NCBI RefSeq assembly: GCF_030866825.1
Contig: NZ_CP133020.1
Span: forward strand, 1,488,001 to 1,552,000
Source: Rathayibacter sp. SW19
GTDB taxonomy: Bacteria; Actinomycetota; Actinomycetes; Actinomycetales; Microbacteriaceae
Length of the DNA: 64,000 nucleotides
Direction of reading: 5' to 3'
The position numbers and the translations under genes were made by a program. Numbering within the stretch: the stretch's first letter is position 1; every line of letters begins with the position of its first letter. This document shows positions 8,549-16,565 of the stretch, piece after piece. The notes under the pieces were generated by a model, which worked only from the letters and a program-made list of their open reading frames with translations, did not search any database and was not told the DNA's origin.

Positions 8549-9796
8549 TTGGCAACCAGGGCTGACTCGGGGTCACGGCAGCTGCGCCAGCGCAACACTG
8601 TCGACGATGTTCGCAAGAACAATCTCGCCATCGTTCTGGGCATCGCACACCTGTCGGGGCGGGTCTCCCGAGCCGAACTCACCCGGGCAACCGGCTTGAA
8701 CCGTTCGACCATTGGTGCGCTCGCCGCGGAACTTGTCGAACTCGGCCTTGTCGAGGAGCACGATCCGGGGGCGCGTAGCCATGCCGGGCGCCCCAGCCCG
8801 ATCATCGCCCCGCGCGATGATGTCGTGGCGATCGCCGTGAACCCGGAAATCGATGCGGTGACCATCGGGCTCGTGTCGCTTTCGGGCCGCGTCCTGAAGA
8901 GAATCCGGTACAACACGGCGCGGGTGCCCTCGGTGGAGGAGGTTGTCAACATCGTCGCAGCGGTCGTCGCGGGGATGCGCGGAGAACTCGACAGTTCGTT
9001 CCATACGGTCGGAGTCGGGGTAGCTGTGCCCGGAATCGTTCGCGAACGCACCGGGGAAGTCATCCTTGCGCCGCATCTCGGCTGGCACGACGTGCCGTTC
9101 GCGGAAATGCTCAGCGCGGCCCTCGAGCTGCCGGTGACCGCCGAGAATGACGCGTCGGCCGGCGTCATCGCGGAGAGCAGTTTCGGCGCCGGTCGCGCCG
9201 TGCGCAATCTCATCTATCTCAACGGCGGCGCGAGCGGGATCGGCGGCGGAATCGCCATCAACGGTGCGTTGCTGACCGGGGCGAGCGGGTATGCCGGCGA
9301 ATTCGGCCATACCCTGGTGAATTCAGTTGGTTCGCTCTGCCATTGCGGTGCGACCGGATGCCTCGAAACCGAGGTCAGCAGAGCCCCTCTGCTGTCTGTT
9401 CTCGGTCTTGGCGACGCGGAGAGCGACAACCTTGAGGCACTTCTGCTCGAACAGTTCGCCCGCGCAGGCGGACCGAACGCCGAGGTGCGCGAACTGGTGC
9501 ATCGACAAGTTGATTTTCTTGCCGTAGCGCTCAAAGACATCGTCAACGGGCTGAACCCGGAACTCGTGTTGTTCGGCGGGTTCCTCGGCACCCTCTATGC
9601 GGCGGCACCGCAGCGGCTGGAGGCTGCCGTGCGGGGCGCCTCGATCGTCGGCCCGCGCGACGATGTGCGATTTGCTCGAGCGGAACTCGGATTGGATCTG
9701 CTCATGGTCGGTGCCGCCGAGCTGGCTTTTGCGCCGTTGCTGGCGGATCCCGCCGGCGTGATGGGACCTGCCGTCGACACGGTCGCGGAGGCCTGA
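8549..9796 (+). CDS. ROK family transcriptional repressor (NagC/XylR type)
   Basis: The 415-residue protein has an N-terminal winged helix (about residues 20-80; SRAELTRATGLNRSTIGALAAEL) followed by the ROK sugar-kinase-like fold. The ROK zinc motif is visible as GHTLVN then CHCGATGCLE. It should repress the adjacent sugar uptake and isomerase genes until a sugar ligand binds. The start is TTG 8549 behind GAAGAGGTGAA; an overlapping ATG at 8545 is in another frame and stops at once. Operators may be the inverted repeats in 5844-6130. Confidence 0.92.
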   Translation: MATRADSGSRQLRQRNTVDDVRKNNLAIVLGIAHLSGRVSRAELTRATGLNRSTIGALAAELVELGLVEEHDPGARSHAGRPSPIIAPRDDVVAIAVNPEIDAVTIGLVSLSGRVLKRIRYNTARVPSVEEVVNIVAAVVAGMRGELDSSFHTVGVGVAVPGIVRERTGEVILAPHLGWHDVPFAEMLSAALELPVTAENDASAGVIAESSFGAGRAVRNLIYLNGGASGIGGGIAINGALLTGASGYAGEFGHTLVNSVGSLCHCGATGCLETEVSRAPLLSVLGLGDAESDNLEALLLEQFARAGGPNAEVRELVHRQVDFLAVALKDIVNGLNPELVLFGGFLGTLYAAAPQRLEAAVRGASIVGPRDDVRFARAELGLDLLMVGAAELAFAPLLADPAGVMGPAVDTVAEA

Positions 9797-9801
9797 CGCG
9801 G

Positions 9802-10539
9802 ATGGCGCGGGTATTGGTGGTCGAACACGAGACCGATGCGGGCATCGGCCTGGTCGGCGAGCGGATGCGTGCGGCGGGCGTCGAACTGCACACCGTCGGC
9901 CCCGAGACGGCCGGCCCAAGCACCAGCCGCGAGATCCCGGAAACCGCAGACGGCTTCGACGGCGTCGTGGTGCTCGGCGGCCGACCCGGCCCGACCGATG
10001 ACGAAACGGCCCCGTGGCTGCCGACCGTGCGCGCGTTGATGGCTCAGTGCTTGCGCGACGAGGTTCCGCTCCTCGGCATCTGCCTGGGCGCGCAGTTGCT
10101 GGCCGTCGCTGCGGGCGGCTCCGTCGATCGCATTCCGGCTGGCCCGGAGATCGGCCTCGGCGAACTCACCGTGACGGATGCCGGCGCCGACGACCCCCTG
10201 CTGCACGACCTTCCCGCACCCTTGCGTTCGCTTCAGTGGCACTCGCTCGAAGTTCAGGAGCTCCCCGCCGGCTCGGTGTCCCTCTGCACGAGCGACCACT
10301 GCGTGAATCAGGCGTTCCGGGTCGGCCCGGTCGCGTGGGGGCTGCAGTTCCACCTCGAAGCGCTCGCGGAGACTGCCGGGGCGTGGGGGAGCGACGACGG
10401 TGACACGCTGGCCTCGGTGGGCACGACATCCGCAGCCGTGGTCGCGACGATGCGACAGGCGGAGCCGACGCTGCGCACGATCTGGTCGACGGTGGCCGAT
10501 CGATGGTCGCAGCTCGTGCTGTCAGTCGCCGAGCGCTGA
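9802..10539 (+). CDS. Class I glutamine amidotransferase-like protein
   Basis: The 245-residue protein has the class I GATase fold: the nucleophile elbow GICLGAQLL with its catalytic cysteine at about residue 94 and the catalytic His-Glu pair in LQFHLEA at about residues 182-188. Stand-alone members hydrolyse glutamine or gamma-glutamyl compounds or resemble GMP synthase glutaminase subunits; no synthetase partner is nearby. It starts five bases after the ROK gene stop and may be co-transcribed. A hairpin at 10560-10579 ends the unit. Confidence 0.88.
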   Translation: MARVLVVEHETDAGIGLVGERMRAAGVELHTVGPETAGPSTSREIPETADGFDGVVVLGGRPGPTDDETAPWLPTVRALMAQCLRDEVPLLGICLGAQLLAVAAGGSVDRIPAGPEIGLGELTVTDAGADDPLLHDLPAPLRSLQWHSLEVQELPAGSVSLCTSDHCVNQAFRVGPVAWGLQFHLEALAETAGAWGSDDGDTLASVGTTSAAVVATMRQAEPTLRTIWSTVADRWSQLVLSVAER

Positions 10540-10559
10540 ACCGGCCGCCAGTCGGCCGC

Positions 10560-10579
10560 CAGACGGCCGCAGCCGTCTG
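10560..10579. terminator. Hairpin between convergent amidotransferase and LLM genes
   Basis: CAGACGGC (10560-10567) and GCCGTCTG (10572-10579) form a perfect 8-bp stem with a CGCA loop, in the 52-bp gap between convergent genes. It probably terminates transcription from both sides. Confidence 0.65.
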
Positions 10580-10591
10580 TCGCGCGTTCCC

Positions 10592-11491
10592 TCAGCGCGC
10601 GCGCTCCTTCGCGACCGCTTCGCGCACCCCGGGTGCGACCTCGCGTGCGAAGTACTCGATGGTCTGCGCGTCGTCGGCTGCCAGGATGAAGCCGGAGATG
10701 CCGTAGTCCACACTCATGCCGGTCAGCTCCTCCACCCACTGTGCGGGAGGGCCCTGCAAGAGTCCGCCGTTGGTCGCTTCGAAGGCGCCGCCGATGTTGA
10801 GCAAGCGCCGGATGGCGCGTGGGGAGCGACCCGCAGCATCCGCCCCCTCGTCGATGTGCGCGTTCAACGCCGCCAAGTCGGCGGGTCCGCCTTTCAGATA
10901 GCCGAGCGAGGGCAGCCAGCCGTCTGCCGCGCGACCGGTCATCCGCAGAATGCGCGGCTTGTATGCGCCCACCCAGATGCCGATGTCGTGGGCGGGGGTC
11001 GGCCCGCGCTTGGCTCCGTCCACCGTGTAGTACTCGCCCCTGATGTGAACACCACCCGGCTGGTCGGCTCGCCAGATGTCACGGATGATGCTGATGCCCT
11101 CTTCGAGGGCCTCAACCGATTGCCCTGGGGTCAGCCGGCGACCGCCCATGGCCACGATGGCATCCCAGAAGCCGCCGGCACCGAGGCCGAGTTCGAGCCT
11201 GCCGCCGCTGAGCAGGTCGAGACTGGCAGCGCTCCGGGCAAGCAGGGCCGGCTGCCGCAGCGGAAGGTTGGCCACGTTCGGGCCGAGATGGATGCGCCCG
11301 GTGAGCGCCGCCACAAACGACAGCAGAGTCCACGTGTCGTGGAAGCGCGGCTGATACGGGTGGTCCTGGAAGGTCACCAGGTCGAGGCCTGCGCGGTCCG
11401 CGACCGTTGCCAGCTCGACGGCGTGCAGCACGGGCTTGTTCATCGGGGTGATGAAGACCCCGAATTGCAAATCGTGTCCGTAGTCGGTCAT
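10592..11491 (-). CDS. LLM class flavin- or F420-dependent oxidoreductase
   Basis: The 299-residue protein has the luciferase-like monooxygenase TIM barrel: FGVFITPMNKPVLHAVELA at the N-terminus, LDLVTFQDHPY, TGRIHLGPNVANLPLRQP and SGGRLELGLGAGGFWDAIVAMGG. This pattern is typical of actinobacterial F420-dependent LLM oxidoreductases, although FMN use cannot be excluded. The substrate is unknown. It ends the strand-minus block that begins with the ABC exporter at 13615, separated from it by 39 bp. Confidence 0.9.
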   Translation of the reverse strand: MTDYGHDLQFGVFITPMNKPVLHAVELATVADRAGLDLVTFQDHPYQPRFHDTWTLLSFVAALTGRIHLGPNVANLPLRQPALLARSAASLDLLSGGRLELGLGAGGFWDAIVAMGGRRLTPGQSVEALEEGISIIRDIWRADQPGGVHIRGEYYTVDGAKRGPTPAHDIGIWVGAYKPRILRMTGRAADGWLPSLGYLKGGPADLAALNAHIDEGADAAGRSPRAIRRLLNIGGAFEATNGGLLQGPPAQWVEELTGMSVDYGISGFILAADDAQTIEYFAREVAPGVREAVAKERAR

Positions 11492-11530
11492 GATGTCGTC
11501 CTCATCTCATCTCGCGCCGTGACGGCGGGC

Positions 11531-13615
11531 TCAGACCAGCAACTGATGCTTTGCGAGGTCGCGGTACAGGGGTGTCGAGACCACAAGTTCCGAGTGCGTC
11601 CCGACCCCGATGACCTCGCCGTGGTCTAAGACGACGATCTGGTCGGAGTCGACGACGGTCGACAGTCTGTGTGCTATCACGATCAGCGTTCGATCGACAG
11701 CCACAGCATCGATCGCCTCACGCATCAACTGCTCATTTCTGCCGTCCAGGCTCGAGGTCGACTCGTCCAGAAGCAGGATCGGAGGGGCTGCCAGCAGCGC
11801 TCGGGCGATCGCCAGGCGCTGACGTTCACCGCCGGAAAGCATGATGCCACCCTCGCCGACCGGTGCGGCCAGGCCCGCCGGGTTGCGTTCGAGCACCTCG
11901 GTCAGATTCACGGCATGCAGCACATCGATGCACTGCGCATCGGTCGCGTCTTCTGCGGCGAGCGTGAGATTGTCGCGCAGGCTGCCGGCGAGCACGGGCG
12001 CGTCTTGCTCCACGTAGCCGATCTGTGCCCGCAGCGCCGTGCGTTCGAGCGTGCGGATGTCCAACCCGCCCAAACGCACCACCCCTGACGCCGGATCGTA
12101 GAACCGTTCGATCAACGCCAAGATCGTGCTTTTCCCGGCACCGGATGGCCCGACCAGCGCCGTGCGCTTGCCTCGCGGTGCCTCGAACGTGACCCCGCGC
12201 AGCACCGCAGTGTGCTGGCGTTCGCGGCTCCGGCGCGGTGCGCCCGTGACCGCGTCGCGATTCGACCGGGTTGACCCGATGCCGGCAGCCTCCTCGGCCT
12301 CCGCGACGATGTCGTGTCCTTCGAACGCGGCGACGGAAGACGCGGCGACGGAGTCGGCGGCGACGGAATGGGCGGCGACGGAAGCTACGGCGCTGGAAGC
12401 TACGGCGCTGGAATCTACGGCGCTGGGGCTGGCATCGGCGAGCCGGGCGGGCGCATCCGCGGCGGCATCCGCAAGCGGCTTCGCGGGCGCCGCGTATGCG
12501 AAGTGGACGTTCTCGAGTGCGATCGCCGCTGTATGAGGATTCACGGAGCCGTTCGCCGGTCCGACGATGATCGCCACATCGGGTGCGATGGCGCGATCGA
12601 ACTGGCTTTCGCTCGGCAAGTCGACGATCTCCTGGATGCGGCCGAGCGCCCCCAGTGCGGCGTTCACACTCGTGACCGCGCCGAACGCTTGGCCCAAGGG
12701 CAGGATCATCATGAACAGGAACAGAATGAACGCCACCAGGTTCGCGACCGTGATCGCGCCGCTGGCGACCCGGTAGCCGCCGACGCCGAGCACGACCAGG
12801 AACGACACCTGCATCGCGATCCCGGCCACAGGCACGACGAGAGCCGAGATTTTCGCGACCTGGATTCCCATCTTCCACGCGCCGAGCGCGTCGGCGTCGA
12901 CGCCAGCGATCTCGCGCTCGGTTGCGCCGGCCGCGCGGATGGTGCGCACCGCGGTGATCGCACGCTCGACGGATGCCGCCAGGTCGCCGACCTTTGTCTG
13001 CGCCTTCAGGCTGGCCACCCGGATGCGACGGGACAACGTCACCACGACGACGATTGAGACCGCGATCACGAGGACCGTCAGGCCGAGTAGCACGGGGTCG
13101 ATGATGAGCATCGCGACCAGGGCGCCGATGAACGTCAGTGAGCCGCCGATCGCCTCGACCAGACCCTGGGTCAGTACCGCGCGCAGCAGTGTGGTGTCAC
13201 TGCCGACGCGGGAGACGAGATCGCCGGTGCGGCGAGTGTCGAACTCGCTGATCGGCAGGTTCAGCATCCTGCCGACCAGCCGGCGGCGTGAAGAGAGCAC
13301 CACGCCTTCGCCCGTGCGTTGCAGCAGGTAGTGCTGGTAACCGGAGATCAGCCCAGAGATGATCACCAGGGCGATAAGCGCCCAGACGAGCCCGCCGAGC
13401 GGGTTTCCGGCCTGCACGATCGAGATCACCTGACTGACCAGGAGCGGCTGGGCAAGGCTCGCGGCGGCGCCGAGCACGCTCAGCACGACGACGACGGCCA
13501 GCACGCCCTTGTGTTCGAACAGGTACGGCAGCAGCTGGCTGAACTTCGCGCGCGGCCCGGCCGGGCTTTCGGCGCGGCGGCGATGCGACGCGCGAGGAGC
13601 GGTCGATTGGCTCAT
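11531..13615 (-). CDS. ABC exporter, fused membrane and ATP-binding domains, with repetitive insertion in the ATPase
   Basis: The 694-residue half-transporter has an N-terminal six-helix exporter domain (about residues 30-320) and a C-terminal ATPase with Walker A VGPSGAGKST, signature LSGGERQRLAIARALL and the Walker B LLLDEST stretch. The family exports drugs, lipids or peptides as dimers. Between the A-loop strand (ENVHFAYAAP) and the next strand (AVLRGVTFEAPRGK), about 85 Ala/Ser/Asp-rich residues are inserted; related proteins have only a few residues there. Part of it is encoded by a 15-bp tandem repeat. ATG 13615 is preferred over the TTG 11 codons upstream because GAAGAAG lies just before it. 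Substrate unknown. Confidence 0.93.
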   Translation of the reverse strand: MSQSTAPRASHRRRAESPAGPRAKFSQLLPYLFEHKGVLAVVVVLSVLGAAASLAQPLLVSQVISIVQAGNPLGGLVWALIALVIISGLISGYQHYLLQRTGEGVVLSSRRRLVGRMLNLPISEFDTRRTGDLVSRVGSDTTLLRAVLTQGLVEAIGGSLTFIGALVAMLIIDPVLLGLTVLVIAVSIVVVVTLSRRIRVASLKAQTKVGDLAASVERAITAVRTIRAAGATEREIAGVDADALGAWKMGIQVAKISALVVPVAGIAMQVSFLVVLGVGGYRVASGAITVANLVAFILFLFMMILPLGQAFGAVTSVNAALGALGRIQEIVDLPSESQFDRAIAPDVAIIVGPANGSVNPHTAAIALENVHFAYAAPAKPLADAAADAPARLADASPSAVDSSAVASSAVASVAAHSVAADSVAASSVAAFEGHDIVAEAEEAAGIGSTRSNRDAVTGAPRRSRERQHTAVLRGVTFEAPRGKRTALVGPSGAGKSTILALIERFYDPASGVVRLGGLDIRTLERTALRAQIGYVEQDAPVLAGSLRDNLTLAAEDATDAQCIDVLHAVNLTEVLERNPAGLAAPVGEGGIMLSGGERQRLAIARALLAAPPILLLDESTSSLDGRNEQLMREAIDAVAVDRTLIVIAHRLSTVVDSDQIVVLDHGEVIGVGTHSELVVSTPLYRDLAKHQLLV
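12327..12431 (-). repeat. 15-bp coding minisatellite inside the ABC exporter ATPase domain
   Basis: Seven units of 15 bp, plus-strand GCGGCGACGGAAGAC and ACGGCGCTGGAAGCT types, encode five-residue blocks such as SSAVA and DSVAA. Because 15 is a multiple of three, unit gain or loss would keep the frame. Confidence 0.92.
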
Positions 13616-13818
13616 AGGTCTTCTTCGTGTTCTCTCGGGGCGGAACAATCTCTCGGGAGCGCAGCAGTGTGTCGGGGGAGTGGAAGTTGCCGCTGCGCCG
13701 CGTCGCGTTGGAGTGCGACGGCAGTACCATTATCGTCACGGGACCTCCGGGAAACCCGACGGATGCCGATCGCAGCCGTTGCGGGGGTTGCAGATCCGAC
13801 GACGAGGAGAACACCGGC

Positions 13819-14490
13819 GTGAATGAGGTCATCGGTGCTGTCTTGCCCAGTGCGTTGGCGATAGCGCTCAGCCCGGTTCCGATCATCGCTGTGATTGTGA
13901 TGCTGCGTTCTCCCGACGGCAAGGGAAAGAGCGTCGCGTTTCTGATCGGATGGCTGTTAGGCATCCTTATCGGCGTCGTCGCGTTCACCGCGTTGGAGTC
14001 CATCATCCCGGCCACCTCTCCTGCAGCAGCGCCCGTCATCTTCGGTGTCATCGCGGTCGTGATCGGCGTCGCGCTGGTGCTGCTTGCAGCCGGTCAGCTT
14101 CGCACCCGGCCGGGTGAAGGTGAAGAAGCCGGACTTCCGGGTTGGCTGAACGCGATCGACTCCCTGACGGTCGCGCATGCCGGAATATTCGGTCTGGTGT
14201 TCGCGGTCGCCAAGCCGAAGAATCTTCTGCTTCTCATCTCAGGCGGGCTGATCATGGGCGCCGCGGGCCTTGAGTTCTGGCAGTTGGCGATCAGCACGAG
14301 TGTTTTCGTGATCGTTGCGGCGTCATCTGTGCTGATTCCGGTGATCGCCTATCTGATCGCGGCGTCGAAGCTCGACGGGCCGCTGGAGAATTTGCACGAG
14401 TGGCTGGTCGCGCATAACTCCGCACTCATCGCTTCCGTCATGTTCATCGTGGGCATCGTGCTGATCGGCGCGGGTATCAGCGCGTTCTGA
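13819..14490 (+). CDS. GAP family (SfLAP-like) membrane protein
   Basis: The 223-residue protein has about six hydrophobic segments and matches the GAP/Sap family (sulfolipid-1-addressing protein in mycobacteria): NEVIGAVLPSALAIALSPVP at the N-terminus, an internal AKPKNLLLLISGG motif and a C-terminal hydrophobic helix. Mycobacterial relatives help export glycolipids; the substrate here is unknown. GTG 13819 is chosen because AGGAG lies nine bases upstream; an open frame extends further up but without family similarity. It is divergent from the ABC exporter across a 203-bp gap containing no other recognisable element. Confidence 0.82.
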   Translation: MNEVIGAVLPSALAIALSPVPIIAVIVMLRSPDGKGKSVAFLIGWLLGILIGVVAFTALESIIPATSPAAAPVIFGVIAVVIGVALVLLAAGQLRTRPGEGEEAGLPGWLNAIDSLTVAHAGIFGLVFAVAKPKNLLLLISGGLIMGAAGLEFWQLAISTSVFVIVAASSVLIPVIAYLIAASKLDGPLENLHEWLVAHNSALIASVMFIVGIVLIGAGISAF

Positions 14491-14561
14491 ACGGACGCAC
14501 GCGGTGCCGAGTGCGCGGTGCCGGCCACCGGCATCCGCTGCGATTGTCGGGGGCGACGACT

Positions 14562-14576
14562 ACAGTTTTGAACTGT
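14562..14576. promoter_or_regulatory. Palindrome overlapping the start codon of the DrrA-like ATPase gene
   Basis: ACAGTT-TTG-AACTGT ends inside the GTG start codon at 14575. TACAGT (14561-14566) also resembles a -10 hexamer at leaderless spacing and no Shine-Dalgarno is present. A repressor bound here could block transcription start directly. Confidence 0.5.
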
Positions 14577-15501
14577 GTCAGCGCCCGTCATCACCGCCAC
14601 AAACCTCGTCAAGAAGTTCAAAGACTTCGCCGCCGTCGACGGAATCTCCTTCGAGGTCGCACCGGGGGAGTCGTTCGGCTTGCTCGGCCCCAACGGCGCC
14701 GGAAAGTCCACGACGATGCGCATGGTCGGCGCCGTTTCCACGCGAACAAGCGGTGAGCTGCGCATCCTCGACCTGGACCCGAATGCCTACGGTCCGGAGA
14801 TCCGCTCTCAGCTCGGGGTCGTGCCGCAGGCCGACAACCTCGACACTGAATTGCGGGTGCGCGACAACCTGATCGTCTACGGTCGCTACTTCGGCCTGCC
14901 GATCCGCCGGGTGCGGCATCGTGCTGATGAGTTGCTCGCGTTCGCTCAGCTGGAAGACAAGGCGAAGTCGAAAGTCGACGATCTCTCCGGCGGAATGAAG
15001 CGACGCTTGACGATCGCGCGTGCGTTGATCAACGACCCCAAGATCCTGCTGCTCGACGAGCCGACGACCGGTTTGGATCCGCAGGCGCGACACATTCTCT
15101 GGGATCGCCTGTTCCGGCTCAAGGAGCAGGGCACCACGCTCGTGTTGACCACTCACTACATGGACGAAGCAGAGCAGCTGTGTGATCGGCTGGTCGTTGT
15201 CGACCACGGCACGATCATGGCCGAGGGCGCACCGGCCGCGCTGATCCGTCAGTACTCCTCGCGCGAAGTGCTCGAACTGCGATTCGGATCCCAGAAGAAT
15301 GCCGAGGTTGCGACCCGGTTGACCGACATCGGTGACCGGATCGAGGTGCTGCCCGACCGCATCCTCGTCTATGACGCAGACGGCGAGGCCGCGTTGAAGC
15401 GGGTGACGGAACGTGGGCTTCAGCCGATCACAAGCTTGGTGCGGCGATCGAGCCTGGAGGATGTGTTCCTGCGCCTGACCGGGCGGAGCCTGATCGAATG
15501 A
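14575..15501 (+). CDS. ABC-2 type exporter ATP-binding protein (DrrA/NodI-like)
   Basis: The 308-residue single ABC domain has Walker A GPNGAGKSTT (about residues 39-48), signature DLSGGMKRRL and Walker B LLLDEPTTGLDP. The C-terminal extension is typical of DrrA/NodI-like ATPases that drive export of drugs or small lipids. The next two genes encode ABC-2 permeases, giving a complete one-ATPase, two-permease exporter. GTG 14575 starts the conserved N-terminus and has no ribosome-binding site, consistent with a leaderless transcript. Confidence 0.92.
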   Translation: MSAPVITATNLVKKFKDFAAVDGISFEVAPGESFGLLGPNGAGKSTTMRMVGAVSTRTSGELRILDLDPNAYGPEIRSQLGVVPQADNLDTELRVRDNLIVYGRYFGLPIRRVRHRADELLAFAQLEDKAKSKVDDLSGGMKRRLTIARALINDPKILLLDEPTTGLDPQARHILWDRLFRLKEQGTTLVLTTHYMDEAEQLCDRLVVVDHGTIMAEGAPAALIRQYSSREVLELRFGSQKNAEVATRLTDIGDRIEVLPDRILVYDADGEAALKRVTERGLQPITSLVRRSSLEDVFLRLTGRSLIE

Positions 15502-16502
15502 CGAATCCGTCCCGGTGGTCGAGTAGCGAGCGTCCAAGATGGTGGTCGAGTAGCGAGCGCCAAAGATGGTGGTCGAGTAGCGAGCGCCAGCGAGCGTATC
15601 GAGACCCGTATCGAGACCCGTATCGAGACCCGTATCGAGACCCGTATCGAGACCCGCATCTGCAGGCAGCGCCGCCCGCGAGCAACGCGCAGCGCGCCGT
15701 CGCGGCCGGCATGAAACCGCGCCGGTTCGGTGCCTGGTATGTCGCCGAGCACCGCTTCCGCGTGATGCGTTCGTACCTGCAGACGGTGCTGGTCACGGGC
15801 ATCGGCAACCCGTTCCTGTATCTGTTCGCGATGGGGGTCGGGCTCGGCAGCCTGGTCAGTAACAACATGGGCGCGCAGTCGATGAACGGGGTGAGCTATC
15901 TCGTCTTCATCGCCCCGGCGCTGCTCGCGACGGCGTCGATGACGGCGGCATCCGAAGAGTTCACCTACCCGGTGTTGCTCGGTTTCAAATGGAATCCAAC
16001 CTTCTTCGGCATGAACGCCGCGCCGATCAGTCCGGGGCAGATCATCGACGGCATCGTCTACTCGGTGATCGCGCGGCTGCTGGGCACCTGCGTGATCTAC
16101 TACGTTTTCATGCTGCTGTTCGGTGCCGTTCCCTCGCCCTGGGGGTTCATCGCGATCTTCGTTGCAGTGTTGACCGGGCTCGCGTTCGGCACGCCGGAGA
16201 TGGCCTACATTGCGACCATCGAGCAGGATAGCGGTCAGGTTGCCATGCTGATGCGTTTCGTGCTGCTGCCGCTGACATTGTTCTCCGGCACGTTCTTTCC
16301 GCTGTCGGTGATGCCCGTCTATTTGCAGTGGATTGGCTGGATCTCCCCGCTCTGGCACGGCACAGAACTATCGCGCGTCTTCGCATACGGGCTGCAGGAA
16401 CCGCTCTGGCTCACCCTGGTGCACGCCGGCTATCTGCTCGCGCTCGTCGCGGGCGGATGGCTGTGGTCGCGCCGGATCGCGGCGAAGCGGCTGAACAAAT
16501 GA
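15498..16502 (+). CDS. ABC-2 type transporter permease with repeat-encoded N-terminal extension
   Basis: The 334-residue protein begins with about 55 residues made of three RWWSSSERQ-type blocks and five YRDP blocks, then a normal ABC-2 permease from about residue 70 (KPRRFGAWYVAEHRF onward) with six hydrophobic segments and the LFSGTFFPLSVMP motif. The N-terminal blocks are a translation of the genome's dispersed intergenic repeat, tandemly expanded in frame. ATG 15498 overlaps the ATPase stop (ATGA) and has GGAG nine bases upstream. An internal ATG at 15711 could be the ancestral start but lacks a visible ribosome-binding site. It pairs with the permease at 16566. Confidence 0.9.
   Translation: MTNPSRWSSSERPRWWSSSERQRWWSSSERQRAYRDPYRDPYRDPYRDPYRDPHLQAAPPASNAQRAVAAGMKPRRFGAWYVAEHRFRVMRSYLQTVLVTGIGNPFLYLFAMGVGLGSLVSNNMGAQSMNGVSYLVFIAPALLATASMTAASEEFTYPVLLGFKWNPTFFGMNAAPISPGQIIDGIVYSVIARLLGTCVIYYVFMLLFGAVPSPWGFIAIFVAVLTGLAFGTPEMAYIATIEQDSGQVAMLMRFVLLPLTLFSGTFFPLSVMPVYLQWIGWISPLWHGTELSRVFAYGLQEPLWLTLVHAGYLLALVAGGWLWSRRIAAKRLNK
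15517..15657 (+). repeat. Dispersed repeat expanded in frame within a permease gene
   Basis: Three copies of a 27-bp block carrying GGTCGAGTAGCGAGCG are followed by five copies of the 12-bp block TATCGAGACCCG. These are the left and right ends of the intergenic repeat found also near 29.9, 32.6, 51.3, 56.6 and 63.1 kb. Both unit lengths are multiples of three and the frame remains open. Confidence 0.95.
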
Positions 16503-16565
16503 CGGGATGGACAAATGACGGGGTTGAGCCGATGGCGGGGTTGAGCTAATGACGGGGTTGAGCCG
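16499..16565 (+). repeat. 17-bp tandem repeat of a translation-start region
   Basis: Units beginning ATGACGGG (16499), ATGACGGGGTTGAGCCG (16515), ATGGCGGGGTTGAGCTA (16532) and ATGACGGGGTTGAGCCG (16549) precede GTGACAGGC at 16566, the actual start. The first ATG overlaps the stop of the upstream permease gene. It looks like duplication of a coupled stop/start junction. Confidence 0.85.

Noticed and set aside
12314..13057. 247-codon plus-strand frame opposite the ABC exporter
   Set aside because: Its Gly-rich part is simply the complement of the 15-bp minisatellite, and the exporter domains lie on the other strand.
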